From an uncultured Actinomycetes bacterium (GTDB taxonomy: Bacteria; Actinomycetota; Actinomycetes; Mycobacteriales; Nakamurellaceae), in contig CALANS010000149.1 in assembly GCA_937926105.1 (NCBI GenBank), forward strand, positions 1-64,000: a stretch of DNA of 64,000 bases. The letters are read 5' to 3'. The notes beneath the pieces are model-generated. The model had not been told where the DNA came from, did no database searches, and saw only the letters and a program-made list of their open reading frames with translations. The position numbers and the translations under genes are program-made. Below, one piece after another: positions 55,522 to 64,000 of this stretch; positions within the stretch are counted from its first letter, which is position 1, and the number at the start of each line of letters is the position of its first letter.

Positions 55522-56453
55522 CCGGGTACGCGCTGTGGGCGGCCGTCGCCGGCGGCGCCGCAGCAGCCGGGGTCGTCCTGGTGGTCGCGGGAATCCTGGA
55601 CGTCCACGGCGGCCCGCGGCCGACGGGCGTGCTCGCCGGGTGGCGCATCCGGCTCCGCGGCATCCCCGGTAGTCGGCGGCTGCGCACCTGGGGCATCGCC
55701 GCCGCCGCAGGAACTGCGGTGTGGGTGGTGTCGGGCTGGCCCGTCGCCGGGATCGTCACCGCCCTGGCGGTCCCGGGCCTGCCGTACTTCTTCGCCGCCG
55801 GACGGGTAGCCGCCGCCCGGATTGACCGGCTGCAGGCGTTGGAGGAGTGGGTCCGCCGATTGGCGGACGCGATGGCCGCCGGTTCCGCACCCACCCAGAC
55901 CATCGTCGCGTCCGCGCAGCATCCGCCGACGGCGATCGCCGACCCCGTCCAGCGCCTCGCTGGGAGGCTCGGCTCGCCCCGCGGCGGCCGGAAGGCAGCG
56001 CTGACCAGCTTCGCCGACGACCTGGCAGATCCGCTGGGCGACATGGTCGCGTTCGCTCTGGACATCGCGATCACCGCTCCCTCGGCGCGGGTGCCGGAGG
56101 TGCTGCGCAACCTCGCCGGGCAGTTGGCCGATGACGTGGCCGCGCGGCGGCGCATCGAAACCGACCGCGCCGAACCCAGGTCCGAGGCCCGCACCATCGT
56201 GATCGTGCAGATCCTGTTCGTGATCGTGGTGTGTGCGGCGACCTCCTACACCGCCGCCTACGACACCCTTCTCGGCCAAGTGGTTCTCGCGGTCCTGGCG
56301 GCTGTCGTGGTCGGGGCGCTGTGGATGCTGCGCCGCCTGTCCCTGACTGCAGGCCCGCCCCGCCTCATCAACCCCCAGCCGCACAGTCAGGTGTCCGGAG
56401 CGGCCACAGCACCCGGCGGCCCGCCGGCCCGGCAGCGCGGGGGTGTGCGGTGA
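55518..56453 (+). CDS. tadB: TadB-like type II secretion F-domain membrane protein
   Basis: A 311-aa product. Helices lie at about 5-27, 62-98 and near 235-285, with the T2SSF helical domain between (LQALEEWVRRLADAMAAGSAPTQTIVASAQHPP). It forms the inner-membrane platform with TadC. GTG 55518 overlaps the tadA stop; an upstream GTG at 55428 is ignored because it overlaps too far. Confidence 0.88.
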   Translation: MTGYALWAAVAGGAAAAGVVLVVAGILDVHGGPRPTGVLAGWRIRLRGIPGSRRLRTWGIAAAAGTAVWVVSGWPVAGIVTALAVPGLPYFFAAGRVAAARIDRLQALEEWVRRLADAMAAGSAPTQTIVASAQHPPTAIADPVQRLAGRLGSPRGGRKAALTSFADDLADPLGDMVAFALDIAITAPSARVPEVLRNLAGQLADDVAARRRIETDRAEPRSEARTIVIVQILFVIVVCAATSYTAAYDTLLGQVVLAVLAAVVVGALWMLRRLSLTAGPPRLINPQPHSQVSGAATAPGGPPARQRGGVR

Positions 56454-57361
56454 ACCCCGCAACCCTCGCACTGCTGGCCGCGGGCAGCGCCGCGGGCCTC
56501 GGCGTCGCGCTGATCGTGTCGGTGCTGGTACCGCAGCGCCCCGACCTGGCCGCCGCCCTCGCTCACGCCCGCACAGCCCCGGCCGCGGTCACACAGGTGA
56601 TCGAGGGGCATAGCGGTCCGCGCTGGCGGGGTCGGCTCCAGGCCTGGCAGGTGCTGATCGAGGCCCGTCTGGCCGCTACCCGCCTGGCAGCACCAGAGGC
56701 GGATCTCCGCGTGGTCGGCAGCAGCCGGGGCGAGTTCCTGCTCACCCGCATCGGATTCGCCGTCGTGGGCCTCTTGATTGCGCCGCTCTACACGCTGATC
56801 TTCACCCTGCTGGATCTCGGCGTCCCGGTGGCGGTGCCCGTCGTCGCCGGGCTGATCGCCGCGGTCATCGCCTGGCTGGCCGTCGGGCAGCACGTCACCG
56901 GCAAAGCGACCGCCGCAAGGCGGGAGATGCGCCACGCCCTGGTCGCCTACCTGCAACTCGTCGCCCTGCACCGCGCCGCAGGCCTGGGCATCGGCGCCGC
57001 CCTCGACCAAGCGGCCACCGTCTCCGACACCTGGGCGTTCCGCCGAATCGCCGCCGCCATCGCCTCGGCCACGAGGGCCGGCCGCACCCATTGGCACGGA
57101 ATCGCCGGACTGGCCGACGAACTCGGCATCCAAGAACTCGCAGACCTGTCCGCGATCGCCGCCTCGGCCGGCACCGCCGGCGCCGGCGTCTACACCTCCC
57201 TGCTCGCCCGCGCCGGATCGCTACGCGCGCAGTTGCAGGCCGACGACACCGCCGCGGCAGCGATCGCCTCCACCCGAATGGCCATCCCCAAAGCGCTGCT
57301 CGCCGCGGCCACCATGGCGTTCCTGATCTACCCGGCCATCACCGCCCTGGCCGCCACCTGA
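56450..57361 (+). CDS. tadC: TadC-like type II secretion F-domain membrane protein
   Basis: A 303-aa product. The N-terminal helix (about 5-28) and a pair at about 100-145 surround the T2SSF domain containing RHALVAYLQLVALHRAAGLGIGAALDQAA; a final helix sits near 280-300. It is the second platform subunit. GTG 56450 overlaps tadB (GTGA). The pilin gene follows after 67 bp. Confidence 0.88.
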   Translation: MNPATLALLAAGSAAGLGVALIVSVLVPQRPDLAAALAHARTAPAAVTQVIEGHSGPRWRGRLQAWQVLIEARLAATRLAAPEADLRVVGSSRGEFLLTRIGFAVVGLLIAPLYTLIFTLLDLGVPVAVPVVAGLIAAVIAWLAVGQHVTGKATAARREMRHALVAYLQLVALHRAAGLGIGAALDQAATVSDTWAFRRIAAAIASATRAGRTHWHGIAGLADELGIQELADLSAIAASAGTAGAGVYTSLLARAGSLRAQLQADDTAAAAIASTRMAIPKALLAAATMAFLIYPAITALAAT

Positions 57362-57428
57362 CACCTCCCGCCCGAGCCACGCACGGTCCGGACGGTCATC
57401 GACGTCACCGGAAAGGAGAACCACCACC

Positions 57429-57635
57429 ATGATGTCGATCCAGATGCTCTACGCCACCATCATGCTCACCCTGCGCACCCGAATCCGCCGACTGGTCGCC
57501 GCCCCGGAGAACGGGGCCGGAGGGCACAGCCTGGAAGTGGTGCTGCTGGCCATCGGCGGTGTCGTCGCAGCCGGTGTGGTGGTCGCCGCGATCGCCGCCG
57601 TTGTCAAGTCCCACACCGGCGATCTCAACCCGTAA
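57429..57635 (+). CDS. Flp-like small prepilin
   Basis: A 68-aa product with an AAAGGAGA ribosome site 9 bases upstream. The N-terminal basic part (RTRIRRLVAAPENGAG) is followed by a candidate cleavage site with Glu at mature position 5 (G-G-H-S-L-E) and then the hydrophobic helix VVLLAIGGVVAAGVVVAAIAAVV. That fits Flp/type IVb prepilins, the substrate of the prepilin peptidase encoded 5 kb downstream. It differs from classical Flp by lacking the EY motif. Confidence 0.75.
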   Translation: MMSIQMLYATIMLTLRTRIRRLVAAPENGAGGHSLEVVLLAIGGVVAAGVVVAAIAAVVKSHTGDLNP

Positions 57636-57640
57636 ACCAC

Positions 57641-58051
57641 GTGGTGGCGGTGACGACGTTCGAGGCGGGACGCGGCCGGTGGAGCCGGGAGCGGGGCTCC
57701 GGCGGCTCCTCGCTGGCGTTCGTGCTGCTCGTACCTGCCCTGCTGCTGTTGATCTTCGGCGGCATCCAGTTCGGCATGCACGACTACGCCCGCTCCCTCG
57801 CCCTCGCCGCTGCGCAGGCCGGGGTCCGCGCCGCTACCCAAGCGCCCGCGTCGGCCACCCGCGGCCAACAAGCCGCCGAGGAATTCGTCGCGAAGCAGGC
57901 CGCCGGCACCCTGTCCGACCCGGCCATCACCGCCACCCTGGCCGCCGGCGTGGTCACCGTGACCGTCACCGCCGCCGCCCCATCGCTGATTCCGCTCACC
58001 CAGCCGCGTGTGTCGCAGCAGGCTTCCGGTCCGGTCGAGGAAAACCCATGA
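57641..58051 (+). CDS. tadE: TadE-like pseudopilin
   Basis: A 136-aa product from GTG 57641. The N-terminal membrane helix follows a charged stretch (RERGSGGSSLAFVLLVPALLLLIFGGIQFG), typical of TadE proteins, and the rest is Ala/Thr-rich beta. It couples by ATGA to a second TadE-like gene. Confidence 0.83.
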   Translation: MVAVTTFEAGRGRWSRERGSGGSSLAFVLLVPALLLLIFGGIQFGMHDYARSLALAAAQAGVRAATQAPASATRGQQAAEEFVAKQAAGTLSDPAITATLAAGVVTVTVTAAAPSLIPLTQPRVSQQASGPVEENP

Positions 58052-58533
58052 CACGCAGCCGAAGACGCAGCCCAGCTCGCGCGAGACCGGCAGGCCACCG
58101 TTGGCGCAGCGACCGCGGGTCCGCCGCGCCCGCGCTGGAACTGATCATCATCACACCGGCGCTGATCCTGATCGTGCTCGTCGGGATCGCCGCCAGCCGG
58201 TCCGCCACCGGAGCGTCGCGGGTGCAGCAGGCCGCCTCCGCAGCGGCCCGCGCCGCCACCCAACACGACACCCCCGCCGACGCGACCGCAGCCGCCAACC
58301 AGGTCGCCGCCGACACCCTGGCCGGCGCGGGCGTGGACTGCCGCCAGTTGCACGTCACTGTGGACACCTCGGGTTTCGCCGTCCCGCCCGGACAGCCCGC
58401 GGACGTCACCGTGACCGTGACCTGCCGCGAATCATGGTCCGATCTGGCGTTGCCCGGCTGGCCCGCCACCCACGACGTCACGGCCACCGGTGCCAGCCCC
58501 CTCGACGCCGAACGCGAAGCGAATTCACCATGA
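58048..58533 (+). CDS. Second TadE/TadG-like protein
   Basis: A 161-aa product. A basic N-terminus (RSRRRSPARARP) is followed by the pattern DRGSAAPALELIIITPALILIVLVG, the TadE hallmark, and a C-terminal region with two Cys residues (VDCRQ and VTVTCRES). It is probably another minor pilus-assembly protein; it overlaps the next gene by ATGA. Confidence 0.8.
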   Translation: MTRSRRRSPARARPAGHRWRSDRGSAAPALELIIITPALILIVLVGIAASRSATGASRVQQAASAAARAATQHDTPADATAAANQVAADTLAGAGVDCRQLHVTVDTSGFAVPPGQPADVTVTVTCRESWSDLALPGWPATHDVTATGASPLDAEREANSP

Positions 58534-58982
58534 CCGCAGGTGTGATCCGAACGGTCCGGGGCCGGGTGGCGCGTGTGACGGCGCGGGGGAGCGATGCCGG
58601 CTCGGGCGGCGGTATGAGCCTGATGCTGTTCACCTGCGCCGTCGCCCTGGTCTTGGTCCTCGGTCTGGTGGTGGACGGTGGCGGCAAGGCCCGCGCCATC
58701 GACCACGCCGGCGCAATCGCCTCCGAAGCAGCACGTGCCGCTGCGGGCACCATCACTCCCGGAACAGGAGCCATCGACCCCACCACCGCCGATCGGGCCG
58801 CCCGCGACTACCTGGCTGCGGCGGGTGCCACCGGCACCGTGAACATCACCGGAACGACGGTGACCGTCACCGCCACCCTGCACACCACAACGGTGTTCCT
58901 GTCGCTGATCGGCATCGACAGCTTCACCGTCACCGGCGTTGGCCGCGCCGAAACCGTCTACACAGCGGGGAGCCCACCGTGA
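58530..58982 (+). CDS. TadG/TadE-like protein
   Basis: A 150-aa product. It has the pattern GSGGGMSLMLFTCAVALVLVLGLVVDGGGKARAIDHA, characteristic of the TadG/Flp-assembly N-terminal (TadE-like) helix, and a short exported domain. It is the third such pseudopilin in a row. It overlaps the LysM-BTAD gene (GTGA). Confidence 0.8.
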   Translation: MTAGVIRTVRGRVARVTARGSDAGSGGGMSLMLFTCAVALVLVLGLVVDGGGKARAIDHAGAIASEAARAAAGTITPGTGAIDPTTADRAARDYLAAAGATGTVNITGTTVTVTATLHTTTVFLSLIGIDSFTVTGVGRAETVYTAGSPP

Positions 58983-61900
58983 CCGGATTCCTCGCCCGTC
59001 AAATCCGCCGCCTCGCCGCCCTGATAACCCTTGCTGCGCTGTTGGTCGGCGCCCCCTGGGCGCTGTGGCGACTCGGAGCCCGGCTGCTGCCCGGCCACGT
59101 CCCCACCGGCAGCGAGATCTGGACCGGCCTGACGCAGCGGGACACCGGGCAGGTGTTCCTCGGCGCCCTCGTGGTCATCGGGTTCCTCGCCTGGGCCGCG
59201 TTCGCGATCTGCCTGCTCGCGGAGATCGGTGCTCGGCTCGCGCACCGCCCCGCGATCCGGCTGCCCGGCCTGCGCGCACCCCAAGCCGCCGTCTCCGCGC
59301 TGGTCGGCCTGTTGATCGCCGGCACCCTGGCCATCAACACCGCCCCCGCCTTGCTCGCCGCCACGCTGCCCGCACTGCCACACCCCGCCGTCGCCGCCCT
59401 CACCGTCACCAAGGCGGCGGCGGACTATCGGGCCGCGGCCGGGACGATCGACGCGCCGCTTACCACGCCGGCTTCGCGGGCTGCGCACCACCTCGCCGAC
59501 CACGGCAATACCGGAGCCCGGCAGGCATCCGGGCCGGTGTGGACCGTGACGAAGGGCGACACCCTGTGGTCCATCGCCGAACAGACCCTCGGCAAGGGCA
59601 GCCGCTGGCCCGACATCGCAGCGCTCAACGAAGGCCGGCCGCAACACGATGGCCGGACCCTGGTCTCCGCCGACTGGCTGCAGGTCGGCTGGACACTCCA
59701 ACTCCCCGCCGACGCCCACATGCCCGGCGCGGGCACCCAGGGTGGCGAGGAGACGGTGACGGTGCAACCCGGCGACACACTCTCCGAAATCGCCCAGGAA
59801 CGCCTCGGCGACGGCAACCTGTATCCGAAGCTGGCCGCCGCCAACCACATCGAGAATCCGAACCTGATCTACCCCGGACAGGTCATCCGCATACCGGCAC
59901 CGGCACGGCATCGCCAGCCGCCCGCATCGCAACCTCTGCCTCCGAACCGTGCGCCGCACGCCAGCGATCCGCGCGGTAGCGCGGCAGCATCACCACCCGC
60001 AGCCAGCGGCCACCACACCGAGCCCGGCCCGGCCGGTGCCCCGTCAGCCGACCACCACGCCCAGTCCCCATCGGCCGCGCACTCCACCGGGCCGGCCCCG
60101 ACGAGTACTCACCACGCGGATCCCGCACCCGCGGGCAGTCCGATGCCCAACGCTCATACCGGTTCCGCAAACGGAAACGCGGCCGACGGCGGAACCGCCG
60201 CCGCCCCACCGACACCTGGCGCCGCGCAATCGCCAGCCTCGGCGGCGGCATCCGAACCGAACGGCCCGGCCCCGGCCGCCGCACCGTCCCGTAGTGACGG
60301 CACCGCCGGGCTCCACGCGTCGGCATCCGCCTCCCACAGCAACCACACCACGTGGGTCCTGGGCGGGATCACCAGTCTCGCCGCCGCCATCGCATGGGCC
60401 GGCCTCCTGCTCGCACGGCGACGCGGTGAACAGGCCCGCCAACCGGGCCAACGGCCCCATCCCCCCACCCCGCGTGCGGCCCGAACCGAACGCGCCCTGC
60501 GAGAACGCGCCGGCAGCATCAACCCTCAGCGCATCAATGCCGCACTGCGCAGCATCACCGCCGGCGTCGCCGAACACGCGCCCGCCGGATTCGACAGCGT
60601 CATCATCGGCACGGAGACCATTGAACTGCGCCTCGCCCGACCCGCGCCGCCTCCGTCACCGTTCACCGGTGACGAGCACACCTGGACACTGCCGATCCCG
60701 ACCGAAAGCACCGACCCGGGAGAGGCCCTTTCCGCCGTGCCCGCGCTGGTCACTCTGGGCGTCACCGACTCCGGCACCACCATCGCCGCCGACGCGGAAC
60801 ACCTCGGCGCCATGCAGATCACCGGCGACCCGCAGCGATGCCGGCAACTGGTCAATCACCTCATCCTCGAACTCGCGCAATCCCCATGGTGCGACGGCAT
60901 GCACCTGCACCTGCCCGGCCGAGACAACCGGTATCGGGCGCTTGACGAGTACCGACTCGCCTCCGACGACACCCCGGAGATCGCGGTCAAATTCCTTGCA
61001 AAACACCTAACGCGCACCCGCGATCTCCTCGCCGGCCAAAGCATCACCGCCGCCCGGGCCACCAGCGACATCCCCGACGCGTGGGAGCCCCACATCCTCA
61101 TCGCCGACGGCAACGCGCTGGCCGACGTCGTCGCCGTCGATGACCTGATCGACCGACTGCAAACTGGCCCGCCCGCGGCGGCCGCGCTGATCGCTGTCGG
61201 TCAGGACCTCGGCATCCAGCCCCGCATCGTCATCGACTCCGACGGAACCCTGCACCTGCCCGAGACCATGGGTGAGGTCACCATCCGCGCGGCCGGAGTC
61301 ACAGACGACGAGATTGACACCGTGATCGGCCTGTTCAAGGCGGGAGAACAGGTATGCGACCCGCCAGACTCCGACGCCCAGGCGATCATCCACCAAGGCG
61401 TTGCGGACGGCGGCGGGGAACTACCAAACGGTGACGGAACAGCTTCACCAGAAATCAATGCCGCCGCGAAGAGCATCACGATCGGGCCGTCGACGGAACC
61501 CACCGGCAGAGATCGCGACAGTGCTCACCCCCGGCAATTCATGGTTGAAGCTGACCGGGCACCGGTCAGCACACCAAGCCTCAACGGGCACCAGAGGCCA
61601 CCCGGCCCGGCCGACCGCAGCTGTCCCGGTGCGTCCGGGGGGCCGGTTCCGCGACCCGGCGCCGACGACCTTCACCAGCAACGAACCCACCGATCCACAG
61701 GCGACGCCACCGACCCGACGCTGGACGACGACCTGACCGAATGGCACAGCACCACCGGACGCCGCCTCAAGGTCGCCATCCTCGGCTCCGCGCGAGTCGC
61801 AGGATTCGGCCCACGACGAGACAGCCAACCAGCCCGGATCACCGAGTACGCCGTCTACCTCGCGCTACACCCCGGCGGAGTGTCCACCGACAAGTTCGTC

Positions 61901-62548
61901 ACCGACCTCTGGCCAGATGACCATCACCCCACCGACGCGGTCCGCCGCGCCGCCGTCTCGAACCTGCGCGTCGCGCTCGGCGAGCACCCCGACACCCGCG
62001 ATCCGTTCGTGCCCCCGGCGGCCGGCGGCTACCGGCTCATCGAAAGGCTCGTCGATGCCGAGCTGTTCAACCGGCTCGCAGCCCGCGCGGACCGGAAGGC
62101 GCAACGCGGCGACCGGCCACAGGCCCTGGCCGACCTGCAAGCCGCCCTGGCACTGGTGCGCGGCCCAGTGCTTCCGGAAGCCGCCGGTCCCGGATACGTG
62201 TGGCTGGCCAATCCCGACCGCATGGACGACCGCGTCCTGCCCATGCAGATCATCGACGCCGCACACACCGCCACCGACCTCGCACTCGCCGCCGGCGACC
62301 TTCCTGCCGCCGAAGCCGCCGCCAAGACCGGCCGAGCTGTCGACCCCTACAGCAACGTCCCACCGTGCGACCTGATCCGCGTCGCCATGCGCGCGGGCGA
62401 TCAGCAGACGGCATGGATTTGGGCCAAGCTCATCCTGCAAACCAACGAGGTCGACCTTCCGCAGGACCTCCCCGAGCCAGCCCGCAGCATCGTCACCGAC
62501 CTGTACCGAACGCAGCGCCGCCTCGCCGGAACGAAGCCCCACCGATGA
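58979..62548 (+). CDS. Giant LysM-BTAD membrane-anchored regulator
   Basis: A 1189-aa product. The N-terminus has three helices (about 10-38, 57-85 and 105-130), then LysM 1 (about 187-243, WTVTKGDTLWSIAEQTLG), LysM 2 (about 258-306, VTVQPGDTLSEIAQERLG) and a long Pro/Ala/His-rich stretch (about 311-450). A fourth helix lies near 457-477 and a cytosolic part runs from about 500 to 900. The end is an OmpR-like winged helix (about 925-1025, RAAVSNLRVALGEHP) with a bacterial transcription activator (BTAD/TPR) domain (about 1030-1185). It could sense cell wall outside and regulate inside (inference). GTG 58979 overlaps upstream. Confidence 0.88.
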   Translation: MTGFLARQIRRLAALITLAALLVGAPWALWRLGARLLPGHVPTGSEIWTGLTQRDTGQVFLGALVVIGFLAWAAFAICLLAEIGARLAHRPAIRLPGLRAPQAAVSALVGLLIAGTLAINTAPALLAATLPALPHPAVAALTVTKAAADYRAAAGTIDAPLTTPASRAAHHLADHGNTGARQASGPVWTVTKGDTLWSIAEQTLGKGSRWPDIAALNEGRPQHDGRTLVSADWLQVGWTLQLPADAHMPGAGTQGGEETVTVQPGDTLSEIAQERLGDGNLYPKLAAANHIENPNLIYPGQVIRIPAPARHRQPPASQPLPPNRAPHASDPRGSAAASPPAASGHHTEPGPAGAPSADHHAQSPSAAHSTGPAPTSTHHADPAPAGSPMPNAHTGSANGNAADGGTAAAPPTPGAAQSPASAAASEPNGPAPAAAPSRSDGTAGLHASASASHSNHTTWVLGGITSLAAAIAWAGLLLARRRGEQARQPGQRPHPPTPRAARTERALRERAGSINPQRINAALRSITAGVAEHAPAGFDSVIIGTETIELRLARPAPPPSPFTGDEHTWTLPIPTESTDPGEALSAVPALVTLGVTDSGTTIAADAEHLGAMQITGDPQRCRQLVNHLILELAQSPWCDGMHLHLPGRDNRYRALDEYRLASDDTPEIAVKFLAKHLTRTRDLLAGQSITAARATSDIPDAWEPHILIADGNALADVVAVDDLIDRLQTGPPAAAALIAVGQDLGIQPRIVIDSDGTLHLPETMGEVTIRAAGVTDDEIDTVIGLFKAGEQVCDPPDSDAQAIIHQGVADGGGELPNGDGTASPEINAAAKSITIGPSTEPTGRDRDSAHPRQFMVEADRAPVSTPSLNGHQRPPGPADRSCPGASGGPVPRPGADDLHQQRTHRSTGDATDPTLDDDLTEWHSTTGRRLKVAILGSARVAGFGPRRDSQPARITEYAVYLALHPGGVSTDKFVTDLWPDDHHPTDAVRRAAVSNLRVALGEHPDTRDPFVPPAAGGYRLIERLVDAELFNRLAARADRKAQRGDRPQALADLQAALALVRGPVLPEAAGPGYVWLANPDRMDDRVLPMQIIDAAHTATDLALAAGDLPAAEAAAKTGRAVDPYSNVPPCDLIRVAMRAGDQQTAWIWAKLILQTNEVDLPQDLPEPARSIVTDLYRTQRRLAGTKPHR

Positions 62549-63153
62549 TCTGGGGCGCCATGGTCGGCCTGGCCGCCCTACCGCTCGTGGCCGGCGCCGC
62601 CCGCAGATTGCGGCGCGCCGTCGCACACACGACGCTGCTGGGATGGATCGCGCTGGGCGTCGGGTGCATCCTCGCCGGAGTCGCAACCGCCGCCATCCGC
62701 TCGCCGGCCGCTGCGGCCACCTTCGCGGTGGTGCTCGCCGCTGTCCTGACCGCGGCTGCGATTGATGCCACGGAACAGCGGCTGCCGGACGTCCTGACCA
62801 TCGGCGCCGGTCTGGTCGCCTTCGCCACCCTGTCCGCCGTCACCCTGACCACCGGAGCGGGCAGCCCGTGGCGAGCGCTGGCCTGCGGCTCGATCTTCGG
62901 CGGCTGGATCCTCGCCGGCGCGCTGCTGGTCCGCGACGGCTACGGCCTCGGCGACGTCAAACTCGCCGCCAGCCTCGGCATCCTTCTCGGCTGGGCATCC
63001 TGGTACACACTGGCCGTCGGCATCCTGGTCAGCCAGATCGCCGTCACCGCATTGCTGCTCGTCGCTCGCGGTCGCGGCCAACAGCGCGCAGCGCTCGGTC
63101 CGGCGTTCGCCGCCGGTGCGCTCGCCGGCATGGTGGCCCTTGCGGCCGCCTGA
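62545..63153 (+). CDS. Prepilin peptidase (A24 family)
   Basis: A 202-aa product with about six helices. The catalytic aspartates are in AAIDATEQRLPDVLT (about 72-83) and the GxGD motif of DGYGLGDVKLA (about 131-141). There is no N-terminal methylase domain, as in TadV-like short forms. It would cleave the Flp-like and TadE-like prepilins. ATG 62545 overlaps the LysM-BTAD stop. It is the last gene of the train. Confidence 0.9.
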   Translation: MIWGAMVGLAALPLVAGAARRLRRAVAHTTLLGWIALGVGCILAGVATAAIRSPAAAATFAVVLAAVLTAAAIDATEQRLPDVLTIGAGLVAFATLSAVTLTTGAGSPWRALACGSIFGGWILAGALLVRDGYGLGDVKLAASLGILLGWASWYTLAVGILVSQIAVTALLLVARGRGQQRAALGPAFAAGALAGMVALAAA

Positions 63154-63288
63154 ATCGGCGTCCCATCGCCACAACGCGGGGCATCGCGAGAGTGCGCGCG
63201 ACCGCGACGGACTTCGAATACGGATGTCCACCGACGGGTCGTCGGCCGGTGCCAGCATGGCCGGTTCGCCGTATCGCTGAACCGCGGT

Positions 63289-63879
63289 CTATTGCAAGAT
63301 CTCAGCCATCAGGGTTGCGGCGCTGGGCGCACCCGCTCGGCGAAGCGCAGCGATGGTCGACGCATCGGTGGCGCCGCGCAGCCATTTCACCGATGTGGCG
63401 TGAACGCGGCGCATCTGGGTGGGGAACTCCGCGATCAGGGCGGCCAGAAGCGCATCGGGGGTCATCACCTCGATGTCCAGAGCCGCCGTCACCTCGGTCG
63501 GGAAGTCCTTGACATTCGAGGTGCACAGCACCGTCGCCGCGCCGACAACGGCGCCGGCCAGGACGTGGCGGTCGTCCTCGTCGGGCAACGCGTAACCCGC
63601 GACCCGCCCGGTGTGAGCCGGCGTCACGTCGACCTGGGCGTAGGGGAACGCCCGGTTCATCGCCTCGATCAGGCGGACGCCAGATGCGGCGGTGAAACCG
63701 GCGACGTTGTCGGCCAGGTGCTCGACCATCTCCGCCAGCACGGAAGCGCTCCACGAGATCGCGATGATCTCCTCGTCGGCCGCGTAGAGCAAGTAGTCCC
63801 GCAGCACCCGCGAATACAGCACATTCGCATCGGCGAACACCACGCGAACGGCGCCCGCCGGGTCCGGATCGGACGTCAC
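63289..63879 (-). CDS. PIN-domain ribonuclease toxin
   Basis: A 196-aa product with the PIN residues VVFADANVLYSRVLRDYLL (first Asp), a conserved Glu in LAEMVEHLADN, and the DEDDRHVLAGAVVGAATVLCTSNVKDFP block typical of VapC-like toxins of this longer class. A C-terminal helical extension follows. It starts at GTG 63879, overlapping the stop of the upstream gene by GTGA, as in toxin-antitoxin operons. Confidence 0.88.
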   Translation of the reverse strand: MTSDPDPAGAVRVVFADANVLYSRVLRDYLLYAADEEIIAISWSASVLAEMVEHLADNVAGFTAASGVRLIEAMNRAFPYAQVDVTPAHTGRVAGYALPDEDDRHVLAGAVVGAATVLCTSNVKDFPTEVTAALDIEVMTPDALLAALIAEFPTQMRRVHATSVKWLRGATDASTIAALRRAGAPSAATLMAEILQ

Positions 63880-64000
63880 TGGGTCAGGCCGAGCGCGTCC
63901 TGTAGCCGTGCCAGATCGCCGAGCGCCGCGTGGCGGCGGGGGCGTTCGGCGTCCAGGAATGCTTGGATCGATTCGACCCGGATGCGGTGGTGCGCACCGA
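63876..64000 (-). CDS. Antitoxin-like DNA-binding protein, 3' end only
   Basis: The minus-strand frame runs in from the window edge and ends at a TGA overlapping the PIN start. The visible C-terminal 40 residues read HHRIRVESIQAFLDAERPRRHAALGDLARLQDALGLTQ, matching the tail of excisionase-type HTH antitoxins paired with PIN toxins. The N-terminus lies outside the window. Confidence 0.75.
   Translation of the reverse strand, partial: GAHHRIRVESIQAFLDAERPRRHAALGDLARLQDALGLTQ

Noticed and set aside
1..64000. CRISPR arrays and rRNA genes
   Set aside because: No regularly spaced long direct repeats and no rRNA-like stretches were seen.

Overview
The window looks like chromosomal or large-plasmid DNA of a high-GC actinobacterium, most likely of the order Mycobacteriales (mycobacteria, nocardiae and relatives). 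The pointers are the high GC content, frequent GTG starts, a cydABDC cluster, a CtaG/CopD fusion, a CmtR-like ArsR regulator, an Ig/L,D-transpeptidase lipoprotein, and actinobacterial-type conjugation genes. The species cannot be named from sequence alone.

Region 1 (1-6.5 kb) is a graveyard of mobile elements. It holds an integrase and excisionase-like pair on the minus strand, the 5' part of a group II intron with a reverse transcriptase cut off before its active-site domain, inverted repeats followed by a truncated tyrosine recombinase, a truncated IS1182-family transposase, a complete IS256-family element, and pieces of a second IS256-like transposase and of a group II maturase.

Region 2 (6.6-25.9 kb) is a respiration and metal-handling block. 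It has cydA-cydB-cydD-cydC (bd oxidase and its assembly exporter), a small LuxR-type regulator, a BlaI repressor with a membrane M56 protease behind a palindromic operator, a CtaG-CopD fusion with cytochrome oxidase subunit III (ctaE), and a CmtR-like metal sensor divergent from a small membrane protein. These are followed by an L,D-transpeptidase, YcnI and CDF exporter set coupled by ATGA overlaps, a zinc-ribbon protein, an aberrant P1B-type ATPase and CopC. Together they suggest copper and divalent metal homeostasis tied to terminal oxidase biogenesis.

Region 3 (26.7-31.5 kb) is sparse accessory DNA: hypothetical genes, a frameshifted GNAT acetyltransferase and a uridine-kinase-like P-loop kinase.

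Region 4 (31.5-64 kb) is a conjugative element. A MobF relaxase-helicase lies on the minus strand. An AT-rich regulatory segment at about 36.06-36.16 kb precedes small unknown genes, 11-bp iteron-like repeats and DnaA-box-like sites. A long plus-strand gene train then encodes a type IV secretion channel (pilin-like and TrbL/VirB6-like membrane proteins, a split VirB4, a cell-wall hydrolase, VirD4), an embedded XRE/AbiEii toxin-antitoxin pair and an ArdC antirestriction protein. It runs directly, mostly through 4-base stop/start overlaps, into a nearly complete Tad-type pilus locus: SAF/CpaB-like protein, CpaE-like ATPase, TadA/CpaF, TadB, TadC, Flp-like pilin, TadE/G proteins, a giant LysM-BTAD regulator and prepilin peptidase. 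The translational coupling of a mating channel to a Tad machine and a membrane-anchored regulator is the most striking system here. A PIN toxin with the end of its antitoxin closes the window.
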